Counted from the stretch's first letter, positions 18,304-27,353 are shown. The stretch: DNA of 64,000 nucleotides from Listeria monocytogenes (GCF_900187225.1 NZ_LT906436.1:310001-374000); one strand, 5' to 3'. A program made the numbers and translations. The notes: a model not told the origin generated them from the letters alone.

Positions 18304-19617
18304 TTAATTAGCAGCGATGTTTTCTTCTTCGGCTTCTTTTTCTAAAGCGACGAGATTTTTCTCATAAACTTTTAGGAATGGATAGTACATTAGGCCGTTT
18401 AAGAAAATCAGGATGAATACGAGAACGATGGCTCGCCAGTCCATGGTAGATAGAAATGCTCCAATTGGTGCGGGCATTTGCCAGGAGAAGACGGCGAACG
18501 TTTTTCCGACAATCCCGAAATACATACAAAGATAGGTGATGACGCCATTGAATACGGATGTGAAAATGAACGGGAAGAAGAAAATCGGATTCAGCATTAG
18601 TGGTGTTCCGAAAATGAGCGGCTCAGAAATTCCGAATATGGAAGGTAAGAAGCCGACTTTCCCGACGGTGCTTAGTTGTTTGGACTTGGACCGCATCATT
18701 AAAAAGGCAAGTGCGAGAACGGAACCAGAACCACCGATGATAACGAAATACGTCCAGAATGGTGTCGTGAAAATATTCGTCAAATCTTGTCCAGCCATTT
18801 TTTCAGCGGCGTTGATTGAAAGGTTTCCGTCACGAATTGGGCCTAGAATTCCGGCAAGTGCGGCATCGTGTACACCGAAGAACCAGAATAGGTGAACTAG
18901 GAAAATACTTAGAATCGTGAATGGTAAGCTATCGGCTGCTTTGAAGCTCGGCGCCATTTTTTCATATAAGAATTGGATGGCTGTTGTGTCTAGTAGGTTG
19001 AAAATGATAAAGATAATCGAGAAAAAGGTCATTAAAATGATACCAGGAACTAAAGCTGCGAATGTCTCGGATAGGGAAGCTGGAACGCTATCGGGCATGG
19101 TTATTCGACCGACATTTTTCTTGCGCATCCAGTGATAGCCTTCTACGGTAACGATGGCGACGAATATCGAAAGTAGTATTCCGCGTCCATCAAGGAAACT
19201 GATGTCTACTTCTTTGCCGTCCCAGCCCATTTTGATTGGATTAAGTACGAGCATAAAGAAACCGGCGATAGAAAACATGAGTGGGCGTAAGAAATCTTCG
19301 TGGTAGTGTTTGCATAAATAATACGTGATACCGACGCAAATATATAACGACATGGCGCCAAGTGTGATTCCGCTAATCCAGTTTAGGATTAAATCATATT
19401 TTTCAGCAAAGTTAGCCCAGCCAAGCAGGAACCCATTTTGCGTATCATCTGTTACTGGAGCCGCTTTCAAAATAATCGGAATTGAACCAAACAATGTAAT
19501 TGGCAGCATGGACATAAAGGCATCTCTGGTTGCTTTCAAATGGCGTTGCTGACTAAGTTTGTTAGCCAGCGGGGAAATATATTGATCCATTTTTTCGCTA
19601 ATGGTATTAAATCGCAT
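18304..19617 (-). CDS. PTS cellobiose/beta-glucoside-type EIIC permease
   Basis: 437 aa, ~10 membrane helices, the lactose/cellobiose EIIC family. Visible are the N-terminal ISPLANKLSQQRHLKATRDA and the substrate-loop region (ISEPLIFGTPLMLNP). It imports and, with EIIA and EIIB, phosphorylates a beta-glucoside such as cellobiose or chitobiose. Four bases separate it from the EIIB gene, so all PTS parts are in one leftward operon: EIIA - 6-phospho-beta-glucosidase - EIIB - EIIC - regulator. Confidence 0.92.
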   Translation of the reverse strand: MRFNTISEKMDQYISPLANKLSQQRHLKATRDAFMSMLPITLFGSIPIILKAAPVTDDTQNGFLLGWANFAEKYDLILNWISGITLGAMSLYICVGITYYLCKHYHEDFLRPLMFSIAGFFMLVLNPIKMGWDGKEVDISFLDGRGILLSIFVAIVTVEGYHWMRKKNVGRITMPDSVPASLSETFAALVPGIILMTFFSIIFIIFNLLDTTAIQFLYEKMAPSFKAADSLPFTILSIFLVHLFWFFGVHDAALAGILGPIRDGNLSINAAEKMAGQDLTNIFTTPFWTYFVIIGGSGSVLALAFLMMRSKSKQLSTVGKVGFLPSIFGISEPLIFGTPLMLNPIFFFPFIFTSVFNGVITYLCMYFGIVGKTFAVFSWQMPAPIGAFLSTMDWRAIVLVFILIFLNGLMYYPFLKVYEKNLVALEKEAEEENIAAN

Positions 19618-19621
19618 GTTT

Positions 19622-19912
19622 TTATCCTCCTATTAATTTCTGGATGTCTTCGTAAACCCCTTTTCCGTCCATGATGCCGTATTTTACTGGTGAAATGGCA
19701 TGGACTGGGACGCTGACGGCCTGTTTTATTTGTGGCATAAGGAAACGGATTTGAGGCCCGATAAGAACGAGGTCGACGCCGTCCAAATAATCGGTATACT
19801 CGGATTCGCTATAAGCAGTGACGTTTAATGTGTTGCCAGAAGCGGCTTCGATTTTTTTCGCAAGCATTCCTGTAGACATACCAGCATTACAAACTAACAT
19901 GATATTTTTCAT
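19622..19912 (-). CDS. PTS lactose/cellobiose-type EIIB
   Basis: 96 aa from ATG 19912, with AAAAGGAGCAGG just upstream; a longer frame back to 19969 overlaps the glucosidase and is not needed. The phosphorylated Cys lies in the first strand (IMLVCNAGMSTGML), the hallmark of cellobiose EIIB. It accepts phosphate from EIIA and passes it to the sugar bound by EIIC. Confidence 0.93.
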   Translation of the reverse strand: MKNIMLVCNAGMSTGMLAKKIEAASGNTLNVTAYSESEYTDYLDGVDLVLIGPQIRFLMPQIKQAVSVPVHAISPVKYGIMDGKGVYEDIQKLIGG

Positions 19913-19928
19913 TTTCCTGCTCCTTTTT

Positions 19929-21320
19929 TTAAAATTCTCTTCGTTTGATGAGTTTTCCCTGACTTTCAATCATTTCTTTGAACCAGTAGTAGGAAGCTTT
20001 TGGTTTTCTGATTTGGTTGTTTTCGAAATCAACTGCCACAAGTCCGTAACGCTTTTCAACACCATTTTTCCAAGAATAAAGGTCGAACGGGGACCAAGCG
20101 TAGTAGCCACGAACGTCACAACCAGCATCGATTGCGTTGAAAATGGCGTTAATATGGTCGTTCATAAAGGCGATTCGGTAGGCATCATCTACTTGTGGCA
20201 CCGAAACGTCTTCGCGAACACCAATGCCGTTTTCCGTCACATAAAGTGGTAATTGATAGCGTTCGTAAGCTTCGATTAAGCCATCTTGTAAGCCTTTTGG
20301 ATAAATTTCTGTGTCCCATTCGGTCGTTTCGTTGGCGGGATCTTTCACTTGTTCGAACCAGTTTTTGATGAGAACTTTACTTTCGCCTTTTTTACCGCTG
20401 TGGTTGAATTGTAGCTGGGTTTCGCCACCGGTGTATGGTTTAACAAGCGTGCGCGAATAGTAATTTAAGCCGATGAAGTCGACAGTGTTTTGTTTAATTG
20501 TTTGTAGTTCGTCTGTTTTCATAAAGCTGATGTCGTGCGATTTTGCTAGTTCGGCAATGAGATCGACCGGAAATTCGCCAAGTGCGGCTGTGTCGAGAAT
20601 CCAGTTGTTGCAGTAGTTATCAGCGTAGCGCATCGCGATTTTCGTTTCGATACTTTCATCGATACCGTTCACCGGCGTGTAGCTGTGAACAATACCAATT
20701 TGCCCTGGATAGCCACCTTCTTTAAAAACTTTGACGCCTAAAGCACTCGCGTACATCACATTATAAGCGGCAATCATCGTTTTTTGTGTATCTTGATAGC
20801 CGGGCGGGTAGTTGCCGATTTTATATCCGTTAGCAACAAACCATTTTGGCTCGTTAAAAGTGGTCCAATTCGTGATTTTATCGCCAAAATGGTCATAACA
20901 AACCTTGGCATAATGCTCAAATGCAGCACAAACGTCGTGATCCAACCAGCCACCAGTTTCTTCCCAATATTGCGGCAAATCCCAATGATAAAGTGTCACA
21001 AACGGCTCAATATCATATTTTTTACACGTATCTAGCAAGTTTTGATAAAATTCGATCCCTTTTAAGTTGATGTCACCTTGCCTATTTTTAATAATTCGCG
21101 GCCAAGATAAGGAAAAACGATAGGAATTTTGCCCGCCTTCTTTCATCATCCGAATGTCTTCCTCGTAGCGATGGTAGTGATCGCTCGCCACATCGCCATT
21201 CTCAAGACCTGCTTCGTGCAAGTAGTAGTCCCACATCGATTCGGCCTTGCCATCCACATCCCAAGCACCTTCACATTGATAAGAGGCCGTTGCACCTCCC
21301 CATAAAAAGTTATTATTCAT
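19929..21320 (-). CDS. 6-phospho-beta-glucosidase (GH1)
   Basis: 463 aa GH1 enzyme. Start FLWGGATASYQCEGAW is the family N-terminus. The acid/base Glu lies in WTTFNEPKW (~residue 160) and the nucleophile Glu in LYVTENGIG (~365). C-terminal YGLVAVDFENNQIRKPKASY binds the 6-phosphate in this family. It hydrolyses the phosphorylated disaccharide delivered by the adjacent PTS. Its start overlaps the EIIA stop by 8 bases, so translation is coupled. Confidence 0.93.
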   Translation of the reverse strand: MNNNFLWGGATASYQCEGAWDVDGKAESMWDYYLHEAGLENGDVASDHYHRYEEDIRMMKEGGQNSYRFSLSWPRIIKNRQGDINLKGIEFYQNLLDTCKKYDIEPFVTLYHWDLPQYWEETGGWLDHDVCAAFEHYAKVCYDHFGDKITNWTTFNEPKWFVANGYKIGNYPPGYQDTQKTMIAAYNVMYASALGVKVFKEGGYPGQIGIVHSYTPVNGIDESIETKIAMRYADNYCNNWILDTAALGEFPVDLIAELAKSHDISFMKTDELQTIKQNTVDFIGLNYYSRTLVKPYTGGETQLQFNHSGKKGESKVLIKNWFEQVKDPANETTEWDTEIYPKGLQDGLIEAYERYQLPLYVTENGIGVREDVSVPQVDDAYRIAFMNDHINAIFNAIDAGCDVRGYYAWSPFDLYSWKNGVEKRYGLVAVDFENNQIRKPKASYYWFKEMIESQGKLIKRREF

Positions 21321-21654
21321 TAGATAAACTCCATTTCCATTGATAAATTTCTCCCAGTTCCCGAATCATTTCCACGGCAATATCCGTAGAAGACAAGTGA
21401 CCTTCCGCATGAACCAGCAGTAAATCCACCTCTCTCATTCGGTTCTCTGAAGATAGTTTTCGTAAAAGTTCCGCGTGCGCTCGGTGCGCCAGTTTAATCT
21501 CATCTTTCGCTTCAGTAATTTTCTGCGTGAAAGCTTCGATGTTTTGCAGTTTTACTTCTTTCAGTGCCTCAAAAGCACAACTTTTCGCATTCCCGGCGTG
21601 TAAGATGATTGCCATGGAATCGAGTTCTGTTGTTAGTTCGTTGCTATCTGTCAC
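21313..21654 (-). CDS. PTS lactose/cellobiose-type EIIA
   Basis: 113 aa, all-helical EIIA of the Lac/Cel family. The phospho-accepting His is in LLLVHAEGHLSS (~residue 80). ILHAGNAKSCAFEALKE is the conserved first helix. First gene of the leftward PTS operon with AAAGGAGGTC as ribosome site. Gene order with EIIA first and the activator last differs from many cellobiose operons but is otherwise complete. Confidence 0.92.
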   Translation of the reverse strand: MTDSNELTTELDSMAIILHAGNAKSCAFEALKEVKLQNIEAFTQKITEAKDEIKLAHRAHAELLRKLSSENRMREVDLLLVHAEGHLSSTDIAVEMIRELGEIYQWKWSLSNE

Positions 21655-21721
21655 GTAAAGACCTCCTTTTGATTTGTCTTTACTATAGCTGGAAAAATGG
21701 GGGAGGTGAAATTATTATTTG

Positions 21722-21736
21722 CCACTTTGGAAGTGG
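21722..21736. promoter_or_regulatory. Inverted repeat upstream of the PTS operon
   Basis: CCACTT-TGG-AAGTGG, a perfect 6-bp inverted repeat 68 bases upstream of the EIIA start. Candidate operator for the operon's own LicR-type activator. Confidence 0.4.
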
Positions 21737-21817
21737 AAATTGGTTTTGGTTTGGAATTTAAAGGTTACTAGGATATGATGATAGTTAGAGAGAAAATATT
21801 ACATAGGAGATGAATAG

Positions 21818-22105
21818 ATGATGAAAAAAACAGTACACGGATGGGAAATAATATCTAGTTTAGACGTACGAGTATACCAAGATGAAGCTGGCGGGGTTGC
21901 GATTTTAGTAGACAGAGATAATTTTGGGGATCAAGTGCCAGTGCTATTGAATTTTGGTGATGATGGAGTAGATATAAAAGCTCTTTCGCATTTAACAAAA
22001 AGTGTTCGAGTTTCGCTGGATAAGAAGGTGCGGATTGAATGGCATGATGAGTATTTTGAAGAGAGAACGCAAGCAATGGAGTGCATCGAGGTGGAACGGG
22101 ATTAA
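21818..22105 (+). CDS. Small hypothetical protein
   Basis: 95 aa (or 94 from the second ATG) with AGGAGA upstream. It is soluble, acidic, beta-rich by appearance (GWEIISSLDVRVYQDE, then GGVAILVDRDNF) with no signal peptide. I do not recognise a family. It is followed 35 bases later by a lipoprotein gene in the same direction, so the two are probably co-transcribed from a promoter within 21750-21800. Confidence 0.7.
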   Translation: MMKKTVHGWEIISSLDVRVYQDEAGGVAILVDRDNFGDQVPVLLNFGDDGVDIKALSHLTKSVRVSLDKKVRIEWHDEYFEERTQAMECIEVERD

Positions 22106-22140
22106 CCGTTAATTATATACAAAAAAAGGAGAGCAACGAG

Positions 22141-22695
22141 ATGAGCAAAAAGTTAGTAAGTATTATTTTCTTAGGGATTTGTTTTTTGTTAGTGGGTTGT
22201 GGTAAAGAGGTTGTTGATAGTAAGTATACCGGAAAATGGAAGTTGGAATCGTCGGGGATTGGTATGAGCGATGGATCAAATTACAAGGAAACGGATGCAG
22301 CGGGTAAAGTTAGTCTTGACTTGGACATTGATGCAGAGGGAAATGTAAAAGAATTGTATATTGATGATGCAGTTGCTATAACTAATTCTTATAAATTAAA
22401 GAAAAAAGGTGACGATGAATATCAATATGATGGTACATTAATTAGCAAAAAAGTATACAGTTATGAAACTGAAAGTGATAAAGAGAATGTAGAAACAATG
22501 CTAAAATTTCTTAAATCCAAGGATAATGTCAAAATAACCAAAAATGAACAAAAAGGGGATGAATATCACATAGAAGTCAAAGCGGATGAAAAGGATTTCG
22601 TATTCTCTTTAGAAATGCAAAGTGGAAAATTAATTTTCAAAAAAGTCGATACTAAAGAGAAAGTTTTGATTAAGGAAACCTACAAGAAAAATTAA
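22141..22695 (+). CDS. Secreted lipoprotein, Lys-rich
   Basis: 184 aa from ATG 22141 with AAAAAGGAGAG upstream; a longer frame from 22081 lies in the previous gene. It has a type II signal peptide (KKLVSIIFLGICFLLVGC) with lipobox LVGC, so it is a cell-surface lipoprotein. The mature part has a lipocalin-like or immunity-like flavour (TGKWKLESSGIG... then repeated beta strands) but no family is certain. A terminator-like hairpin follows. Confidence 0.8.
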   Translation: MSKKLVSIIFLGICFLLVGCGKEVVDSKYTGKWKLESSGIGMSDGSNYKETDAAGKVSLDLDIDAEGNVKELYIDDAVAITNSYKLKKKGDDEYQYDGTLISKKVYSYETESDKENVETMLKFLKSKDNVKITKNEQKGDEYHIEVKADEKDFVFSLEMQSGKLIFKKVDTKEKVLIKETYKKN

Positions 22696-22756
22696 ATTAT
22701 TAGAAGCGAGGAGCGGAAGTCCGTTGTAACCACCTGTTTTTAAAAATTTATTTGTG

Positions 22757-22798
22757 AAGACTATTCTTTCGAGGGTTCTTGGGAGGATAGTTTTTTTG
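22757..22798 (+). terminator. Terminator after the lipoprotein gene
   Basis: ACTATTCT...AGGATAGT stem (one G-T pair) followed by T7. Confidence 0.6.
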
Positions 22799-22900
22799 TT
22801 GAACAAGCATTTTTTATAGTTAAATTCACAACAAATCTACATTCTTAGGTATAATGTATACGAGAAGATGAAAATACATTATATAAAAAGGATGTTTGTG

Positions 22901-24166
22901 ATGAACTTAGTGGCATTATTAAAATACATGCAAGAAAACTATGGGGAGCAAAGAACCAATTATCCAATGGCTGGGAATGAAGTCGCAAAAAAATTTAAGC
23001 AAGGTGTTAAAACAGCCTTTGAAACCACCTTATTAGGAGAAGATTACGAAATATCTGCATCCATTGGTACAGGCGGTTGGGCAAATGTCCCTTGGATAGC
23101 TGTGCATGATAAAGAAATTAGCACAAGTGTACAAGAGGGAGTTAATCTAGTTTATTTGTTTACAAACGATTACCAAGGTGTTTATTTATCTTTAAATCAA
23201 GGATATACATATGTAAATAAAAATTATAAAAATACTAAATTATCTTTAGGGAAGATTGCTCGTTTTTGGCAAGAAAATTTATCCACGTTAAAATCTGAAA
23301 ATAGTTTTACAATTGACCCAATTAACCTCGGCCGGGAGGAATCTCGTTATACTGATCTTGTGAAAGGTTATGAATCTTGTAATATTTACAGTAAATATTA
23401 TGATATTAAGGATTTAGGAGAAACTGATAATGATTTATTATTACAAGATTTGCTGCAAATGCTTACTGTTTTTAAAGAATTAAAAGGTCATTTAATGTTG
23501 GATGACAAAAAAGGTATAGAAGCTACAATTGATTTCATAATTAATAATGGAACTTTCAATGAATTAAGCGAAAAAGCAAAATCAGAGAAAATCGTTGAAA
23601 TAGAAAAAAAGCGCAAATTAGTTTTAGGTAAAGAAGAAACGCATTCAAGAAATTCGGTAGTTAAGGAAGAAAAAGTACCTTATATCACCAAAAGAGATTA
23701 TGCGAAAGAAGCTATCAGAAATACAGAAAAAGGATTGCAAGGAGAGTATTTGGTAATTAATTATGAAAGAGAAAGGTTAATGAAGAATACTATTACAAAA
23801 TCTTATGCAGATAAAATCACTCATGTTGCTGAAAGTGGTGATGGGCATGGATATGATATTATTTCCTATGACATAAATCCAGATGCGCCAAATGAAGTAA
23901 TAGAGATTTATATTGAAGTTAAAACAACAACTGGAAATAGAGATGCTCCATTTTATTTATCAGATAATGAATTAAATGTTGCGAGAATAAAAGGTGAGCT
24001 TTATAAAATTTATCGGGTATATGATTATAATACAGTGCCAAAACTGAAGATTATTAATAATTTATTCGATGAGACCCTAGAAATAAAACCAATCAATTAT
24101 ATCGTAAAAGGAGTGAACCAAAATGACAAACACACTAAAAACCAGCTACCAAAAAACACCTTATAA
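22901..24166 (+). CDS. MrcB_N-DUF3883 protein, probable restriction/defence factor
   Basis: 421 aa from ATG 22901 (AAAAGGA eight bases upstream). The N-terminal half (~1-160) matches the MrcB_N/DUF3578 type: GGWANVPWIAVHD, then a YLFTNDYQGVYLSLNQG block. The C-terminal half (~275-400) matches DUF3883, a PD-(D/E)xK-like fold: AESGDGHGYDIISYD... then IEVKTTTGNRDAPFYLS. Both domains occur in modification-dependent restriction systems; function here is inferred. The final ~15 codons run across the ribosome site and first 44 bases of the aldolase gene, which suggests the 3' end was acquired at an insertion junction. No McrBC GTPase partner is next to it. Confidence 0.75.
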   Translation: MNLVALLKYMQENYGEQRTNYPMAGNEVAKKFKQGVKTAFETTLLGEDYEISASIGTGGWANVPWIAVHDKEISTSVQEGVNLVYLFTNDYQGVYLSLNQGYTYVNKNYKNTKLSLGKIARFWQENLSTLKSENSFTIDPINLGREESRYTDLVKGYESCNIYSKYYDIKDLGETDNDLLLQDLLQMLTVFKELKGHLMLDDKKGIEATIDFIINNGTFNELSEKAKSEKIVEIEKKRKLVLGKEETHSRNSVVKEEKVPYITKRDYAKEAIRNTEKGLQGEYLVINYERERLMKNTITKSYADKITHVAESGDGHGYDIISYDINPDAPNEVIEIYIEVKTTTGNRDAPFYLSDNELNVARIKGELYKIYRVYDYNTVPKLKIINNLFDETLEIKPINYIVKGVNQNDKHTKNQLPKNTL

Positions 24167-25205
24167 ACTAGGCGGAAATGGCCCGCGCAATGTGGGTGTT
24201 TTAACAGAAGCACTTCAAAATATAGATGATAATTTAGAAAGCGATATTTACGGAAACGGTGCAGTTATTGAAGACTTTGAAACAAAAATCGCGAAAATTC
24301 TCGGGAAACAATCTGCGGTATTTTTCCCAAGTGGGACGATGGCACAACAAATCGCGTTAAGGATTTGGGCTGACCGGAAAGAGAATCGGCGCGTAGCATA
24401 TCATCCGCTCTCTCATTTGGAGATTCATGAGCAAGATGGGCTAAAAGAATTGCAGCAAATCACGCCACTATTACTTGGTACAGCGAATCGGCTTTTGACA
24501 ATTGACGATATTAAAAGTCTTCGCGAGCCAGTTTCTAGTGTGCTTATCGAACTTCCTCAACGAGAAATTGGTGGGCAACTACCTGCTTTTGAAGAGCTTG
24601 AGAAGATTTCGGAGTATTGCCATGAACAGGGTATTTCGTTGCATCTGGACGGGGCGCGGTTATGGGAAATTACGCCGTTTTATCAGAAGTCTGCGGAAGA
24701 AATTTGTGCGCTGTTTGATAGTGTGTATGTGTCGTTTTATAAAGGGATTGGCGGGATTGCTGGGGCGATTTTGGCTGGGAATGATGATTTTGTGCAAGAG
24801 GCGAAAATCTGGAAACGACGGTATGGCGGGGATTTGATTAGTCTGTATCCATATATTTTGTCCGCGGATTATTATTTTGAAAAACGGATTGGGAAAATGG
24901 CGGAGTATTTTGAAGCGGCGAAAGGATTGGCTGAGCGATTTAATTCGTGTTCGGGCGTGAAGACTGTGCCGGAAGTGCCGGTTTCTAATATGTTTCATGT
25001 TTATTTTGAGAATTCGGCTGATGAGATTGGGGCGATTTTGACGAAGATTCAGGATGAAACTGGCGTTGGGATTTCGGGGTATTTGCAGGAGAAATCAGCG
25101 GATGTTTGTGCGTTTGAGGTTTCGGTTGGGGATGCGTTTGCGGAGATATCGGAGGGAGATTTAGAATTAGTTTTTGAATGTTTGGAGAAGGAACTTAGAC
25201 TATAA
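24123..25205 (+). CDS. Low-specificity L-threonine/allo-threonine aldolase
   Basis: 360 aa PLP-dependent beta-eliminating-lyase-fold protein. The PLP lysine is in YVSFYKGIGGIAGA (~residue 200), with upstream FFPSGTMAQQIA and the aspartate motif LHLDGARLWE. It would cleave (allo)threonine to glycine and acetaldehyde. The ribosome site AAAAGGAGTG lies inside the upstream defence gene, whose end overlaps this gene by 44 bases. A clean terminator follows. Codon use turns G/T-rich after residue 160. Confidence 0.88.
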   Translation: MTNTLKTSYQKTPYKLGGNGPRNVGVLTEALQNIDDNLESDIYGNGAVIEDFETKIAKILGKQSAVFFPSGTMAQQIALRIWADRKENRRVAYHPLSHLEIHEQDGLKELQQITPLLLGTANRLLTIDDIKSLREPVSSVLIELPQREIGGQLPAFEELEKISEYCHEQGISLHLDGARLWEITPFYQKSAEEICALFDSVYVSFYKGIGGIAGAILAGNDDFVQEAKIWKRRYGGDLISLYPYILSADYYFEKRIGKMAEYFEAAKGLAERFNSCSGVKTVPEVPVSNMFHVYFENSADEIGAILTKIQDETGVGISGYLQEKSADVCAFEVSVGDAFAEISEGDLELVFECLEKELRL

Positions 25206-25216
25206 ATTTGGATATG

Positions 25217-25255
25217 AAAAGACAAGCTATTTTCTATAGTAGCTTGTCTTTTTTT
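25217..25255 (+). terminator. Terminator after the aldolase
   Basis: AAAAGACAAGCTA...TAGCTTGTC followed by T7, a strong stem that also isolates the convergent gene at 25264. Confidence 0.85.
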
Positions 25256-25263
25256 AGTATGGA

Positions 25264-25731
25264 TTATATTTTATTTCGAGTGATTACTTGATCTTCATAA
25301 GATTTTAGTTCAGATAGGATTTCATCAATTGACCTAACTTTTTCTCGAGGTGTTTCTAAGGATGTCTCTTCTTTTTCTATAATTTCATCATAACCATTTC
25401 TAGGCTCTTTAAACATTTTATCTAGTTCTTCAGAGCAACTAAATATTTTGACGTCTTTACCTGCAGTAAAACTCAGGTTTTTATCATTATTTATGTATCC
25501 ATCAATACTTATGCCAATAGGATTAAATTCTTCATTGGTGAAAGTAACTGTATTAAAGTCTGGAATATTGTATTTAAGATATATTGTGATTTTTTCTTTT
25601 TGGTCATTAAAAAAAGCTTGGTCTTTTTTTTCTTGTTCTTGATGCTTCATATAAAGGTAACCTCCTAGTATAGATAATATTGTGACAATTAGCACAATAA
25701 CTAGTATAATAATTTTAGTTCGTTTTGACAT
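25264..25731 (-). CDS. Membrane-anchored small protein, candidate immunity (DUF1433-like)
   Basis: 155 aa with one N-terminal membrane helix (~6-28, IIILVIVLIVTILSILGGYL) and an extracytoplasmic domain. The segment KITIYLKYNIPDFNTVTFT followed by NPIGISIDGYINND resembles the DUF1433 family found beside type VII secretion loci in staphylococci and listeriae; this is by eye. It is divergent from the lipase gene (23 bp between starts). A membrane protein facing outward next to a secreted lipase would fit an immunity protein. The C-terminal 40 residues are charged. Confidence 0.6.
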   Translation of the reverse strand: MSKRTKIIILVIVLIVTILSILGGYLYMKHQEQEKKDQAFFNDQKEKITIYLKYNIPDFNTVTFTNEEFNPIGISIDGYINNDKNLSFTAGKDVKIFSCSEELDKMFKEPRNGYDEIIEKEETSLETPREKVRSIDEILSELKSYEDQVITRNKI

Positions 25732-25754
25732 AAAAGACCTCCAGAGATGAAAGG

Positions 25755-26909
25755 ATGATTGATTTGGCTACTAAAAAAGCTTTCACTGATGAAGAATACT
25801 TCAAGCTTTCCGAGGCTGTTTATCAAGATGGCACATTAAATAGTAAAAAAATTAACATTGAACTAAGTGATAGAACAAAAAGTAATTGGAAATTAGTATC
25901 AAAATTGAATGATAGGGCCACTGATACACAAGCTTTTGCAGTTGTTCCAGAAGAAAAAGGAAAAGATGGTAGAATCTCTTACAACTATAATAACATGGTT
26001 TTTGTTTATCGAGGAACAAAAGAGTCAAAAGATTTCGGTAGCGATATTACAAATGTATTTGCAGGTACAAATACAAGAACTAGCTTAGATAGAAAATCAA
26101 AAAATCCTTTTCAAGTATCTGAAAAATGGACAAAAGAGGTCCTAAAAGAATTCAATCCTAAAAATCCTACTTCTACTGGTCATAGTTTAGGTGGTGCGCT
26201 CTCGCATTATAATTCTATTTTGCATGATTTTAATGCAACTACATATGCTGCTCCCAATATTTATCAATTACTACCTGAAGATAAGCAAAAGAAAGTTCGT
26301 GAAGGCTTTTATAATAAGTCGATTACTGATTTTACGCATGATGACGACATGATTGGAACTTTTGACCAGTTTGGTTCACCTATCATAGGCTCCCAATATA
26401 TAGCGGAACGAAATAAAGTAGAAGTTGGAGTCAAAGGAGTTTTTGGAGCTATTCCAGGGCACTACAATGAAACATTTGAAGGCTGTTTTTCTAGCGACGG
26501 GACGATGAAGTTAAAAGTAGATGTAGATGCTATTATTAGGTATGCTCAGGACATTGACAGGATTATTCATTCACTGCAAACGAGTAATGATGACTTAGCG
26601 AACATTGAAAAAGATCTACAGTTAGATTCCAAGAAAATACAAAATCAATTAGAGGATGAAATAGGGATTGGAGGAGCATATAGTGAATTGTCTACTTGGG
26701 ATATAGACGATGTTTTAACAGAACTATGTACAAAATATAAAAATGGTGTTTATTGCTTTTATAACCCGGATGAGTTTGAAAGATATTATGAAATGAATCA
26801 TCATACGTGTAAACTATTGAAAAATTTTCAAATAGAACTTATTGATGCAGCCCAGTCTTTTCGAGAAACAGATACATATTTAGGAGAATGGATTTCTAAT
26901 AATAATTAA
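25755..26909 (+). CDS. Probable type VII-secreted lipase toxin, reverse (lipase-LXG-like) layout
   Basis: 384 aa. The N-terminal ~240 residues are an alpha/beta-hydrolase of the lipase class 3/DUF2974 type: FVYRGTKESKDFGSD, nucleophile elbow STGHSLGGALSHYNS (Ser ~147), acid region THDDDMIGTFDQFG, and a late His (IPGHYNET). No signal peptide. The C-terminal ~140 residues are helical (DVDAIIRYAQDIDRIIHSL...) and look like an LXG/WXG targeting domain. This order matches the S. aureus T7SS lipase TslA. It is followed by a small helical gene and faced by a membrane protein. Start may be TTG 25764, which has better spacing from GAAAGG. Confidence 0.7.
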   Translation: MIDLATKKAFTDEEYFKLSEAVYQDGTLNSKKINIELSDRTKSNWKLVSKLNDRATDTQAFAVVPEEKGKDGRISYNYNNMVFVYRGTKESKDFGSDITNVFAGTNTRTSLDRKSKNPFQVSEKWTKEVLKEFNPKNPTSTGHSLGGALSHYNSILHDFNATTYAAPNIYQLLPEDKQKKVREGFYNKSITDFTHDDDMIGTFDQFGSPIIGSQYIAERNKVEVGVKGVFGAIPGHYNETFEGCFSSDGTMKLKVDVDAIIRYAQDIDRIIHSLQTSNDDLANIEKDLQLDSKKIQNQLEDEIGIGGAYSELSTWDIDDVLTELCTKYKNGVYCFYNPDEFERYYEMNHHTCKLLKNFQIELIDAAQSFRETDTYLGEWISNNN

Positions 26910-26924
26910 AGGGAGTGATTAACT

Positions 26925-27353
26925 ATGTATGGCAATACTTATCAACGTGAATATGCCCGTGCAATGGGTGATACAGCATATGATACGAGCTATCAACTTA
27001 AAATTATTGAACGAGAACTCAAGAAAAAAGATTTAACTGAAGGAGAACGTTCGAATTTACTTGGAGCAGAAAGCATTTTGAAAAAACAAGTGCAATTAAA
27101 AGTTTTAAATCAAGATGCAAAAAAATTAGTAGAGAAACTAACTCAGCAAACTAGAGAAGAAATGAATATGATTCAAATAGAAAATGAAAAAATTGGAGAT
27201 GAACTAAAATTTATTCAAGATAAATTAGCGGATGCATTTGAATCCAGAACTGCAAAAGCTGTTCAAAGTTGGATGAGGAATATTCGAGAAGAAGAATTGG
27301 AAGAGCAAAAAGAGGTTCTTGTTATTTGTAAAGAAAGTATCAGAATAGATTAA
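26925..27353 (+). CDS. Helical small protein, candidate T7SS targeting partner of the lipase
   Basis: 142 aa, almost wholly helical and highly charged (YQLKIIERELKKKDLTEGE; then a long coiled coil), with no signal peptide or membrane helix. It starts 15 bases after the lipase gene with AAAGGGAGTG, so it is co-translated. By position and composition it corresponds to the small helical partners (Lap/Tla-type) that pair with LXG-like domains for export. The family is not recognised directly. Confidence 0.55.
   Translation: MYGNTYQREYARAMGDTAYDTSYQLKIIERELKKKDLTEGERSNLLGAESILKKQVQLKVLNQDAKKLVEKLTQQTREEMNMIQIENEKIGDELKFIQDKLADAFESRTAKAVQSWMRNIREEELEEQKEVLVICKESIRID

Noticed and set aside
24502-24998. 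Open frames inside the aldolase gene
   Set aside because: Shadows caused by codon bias; no start signals.
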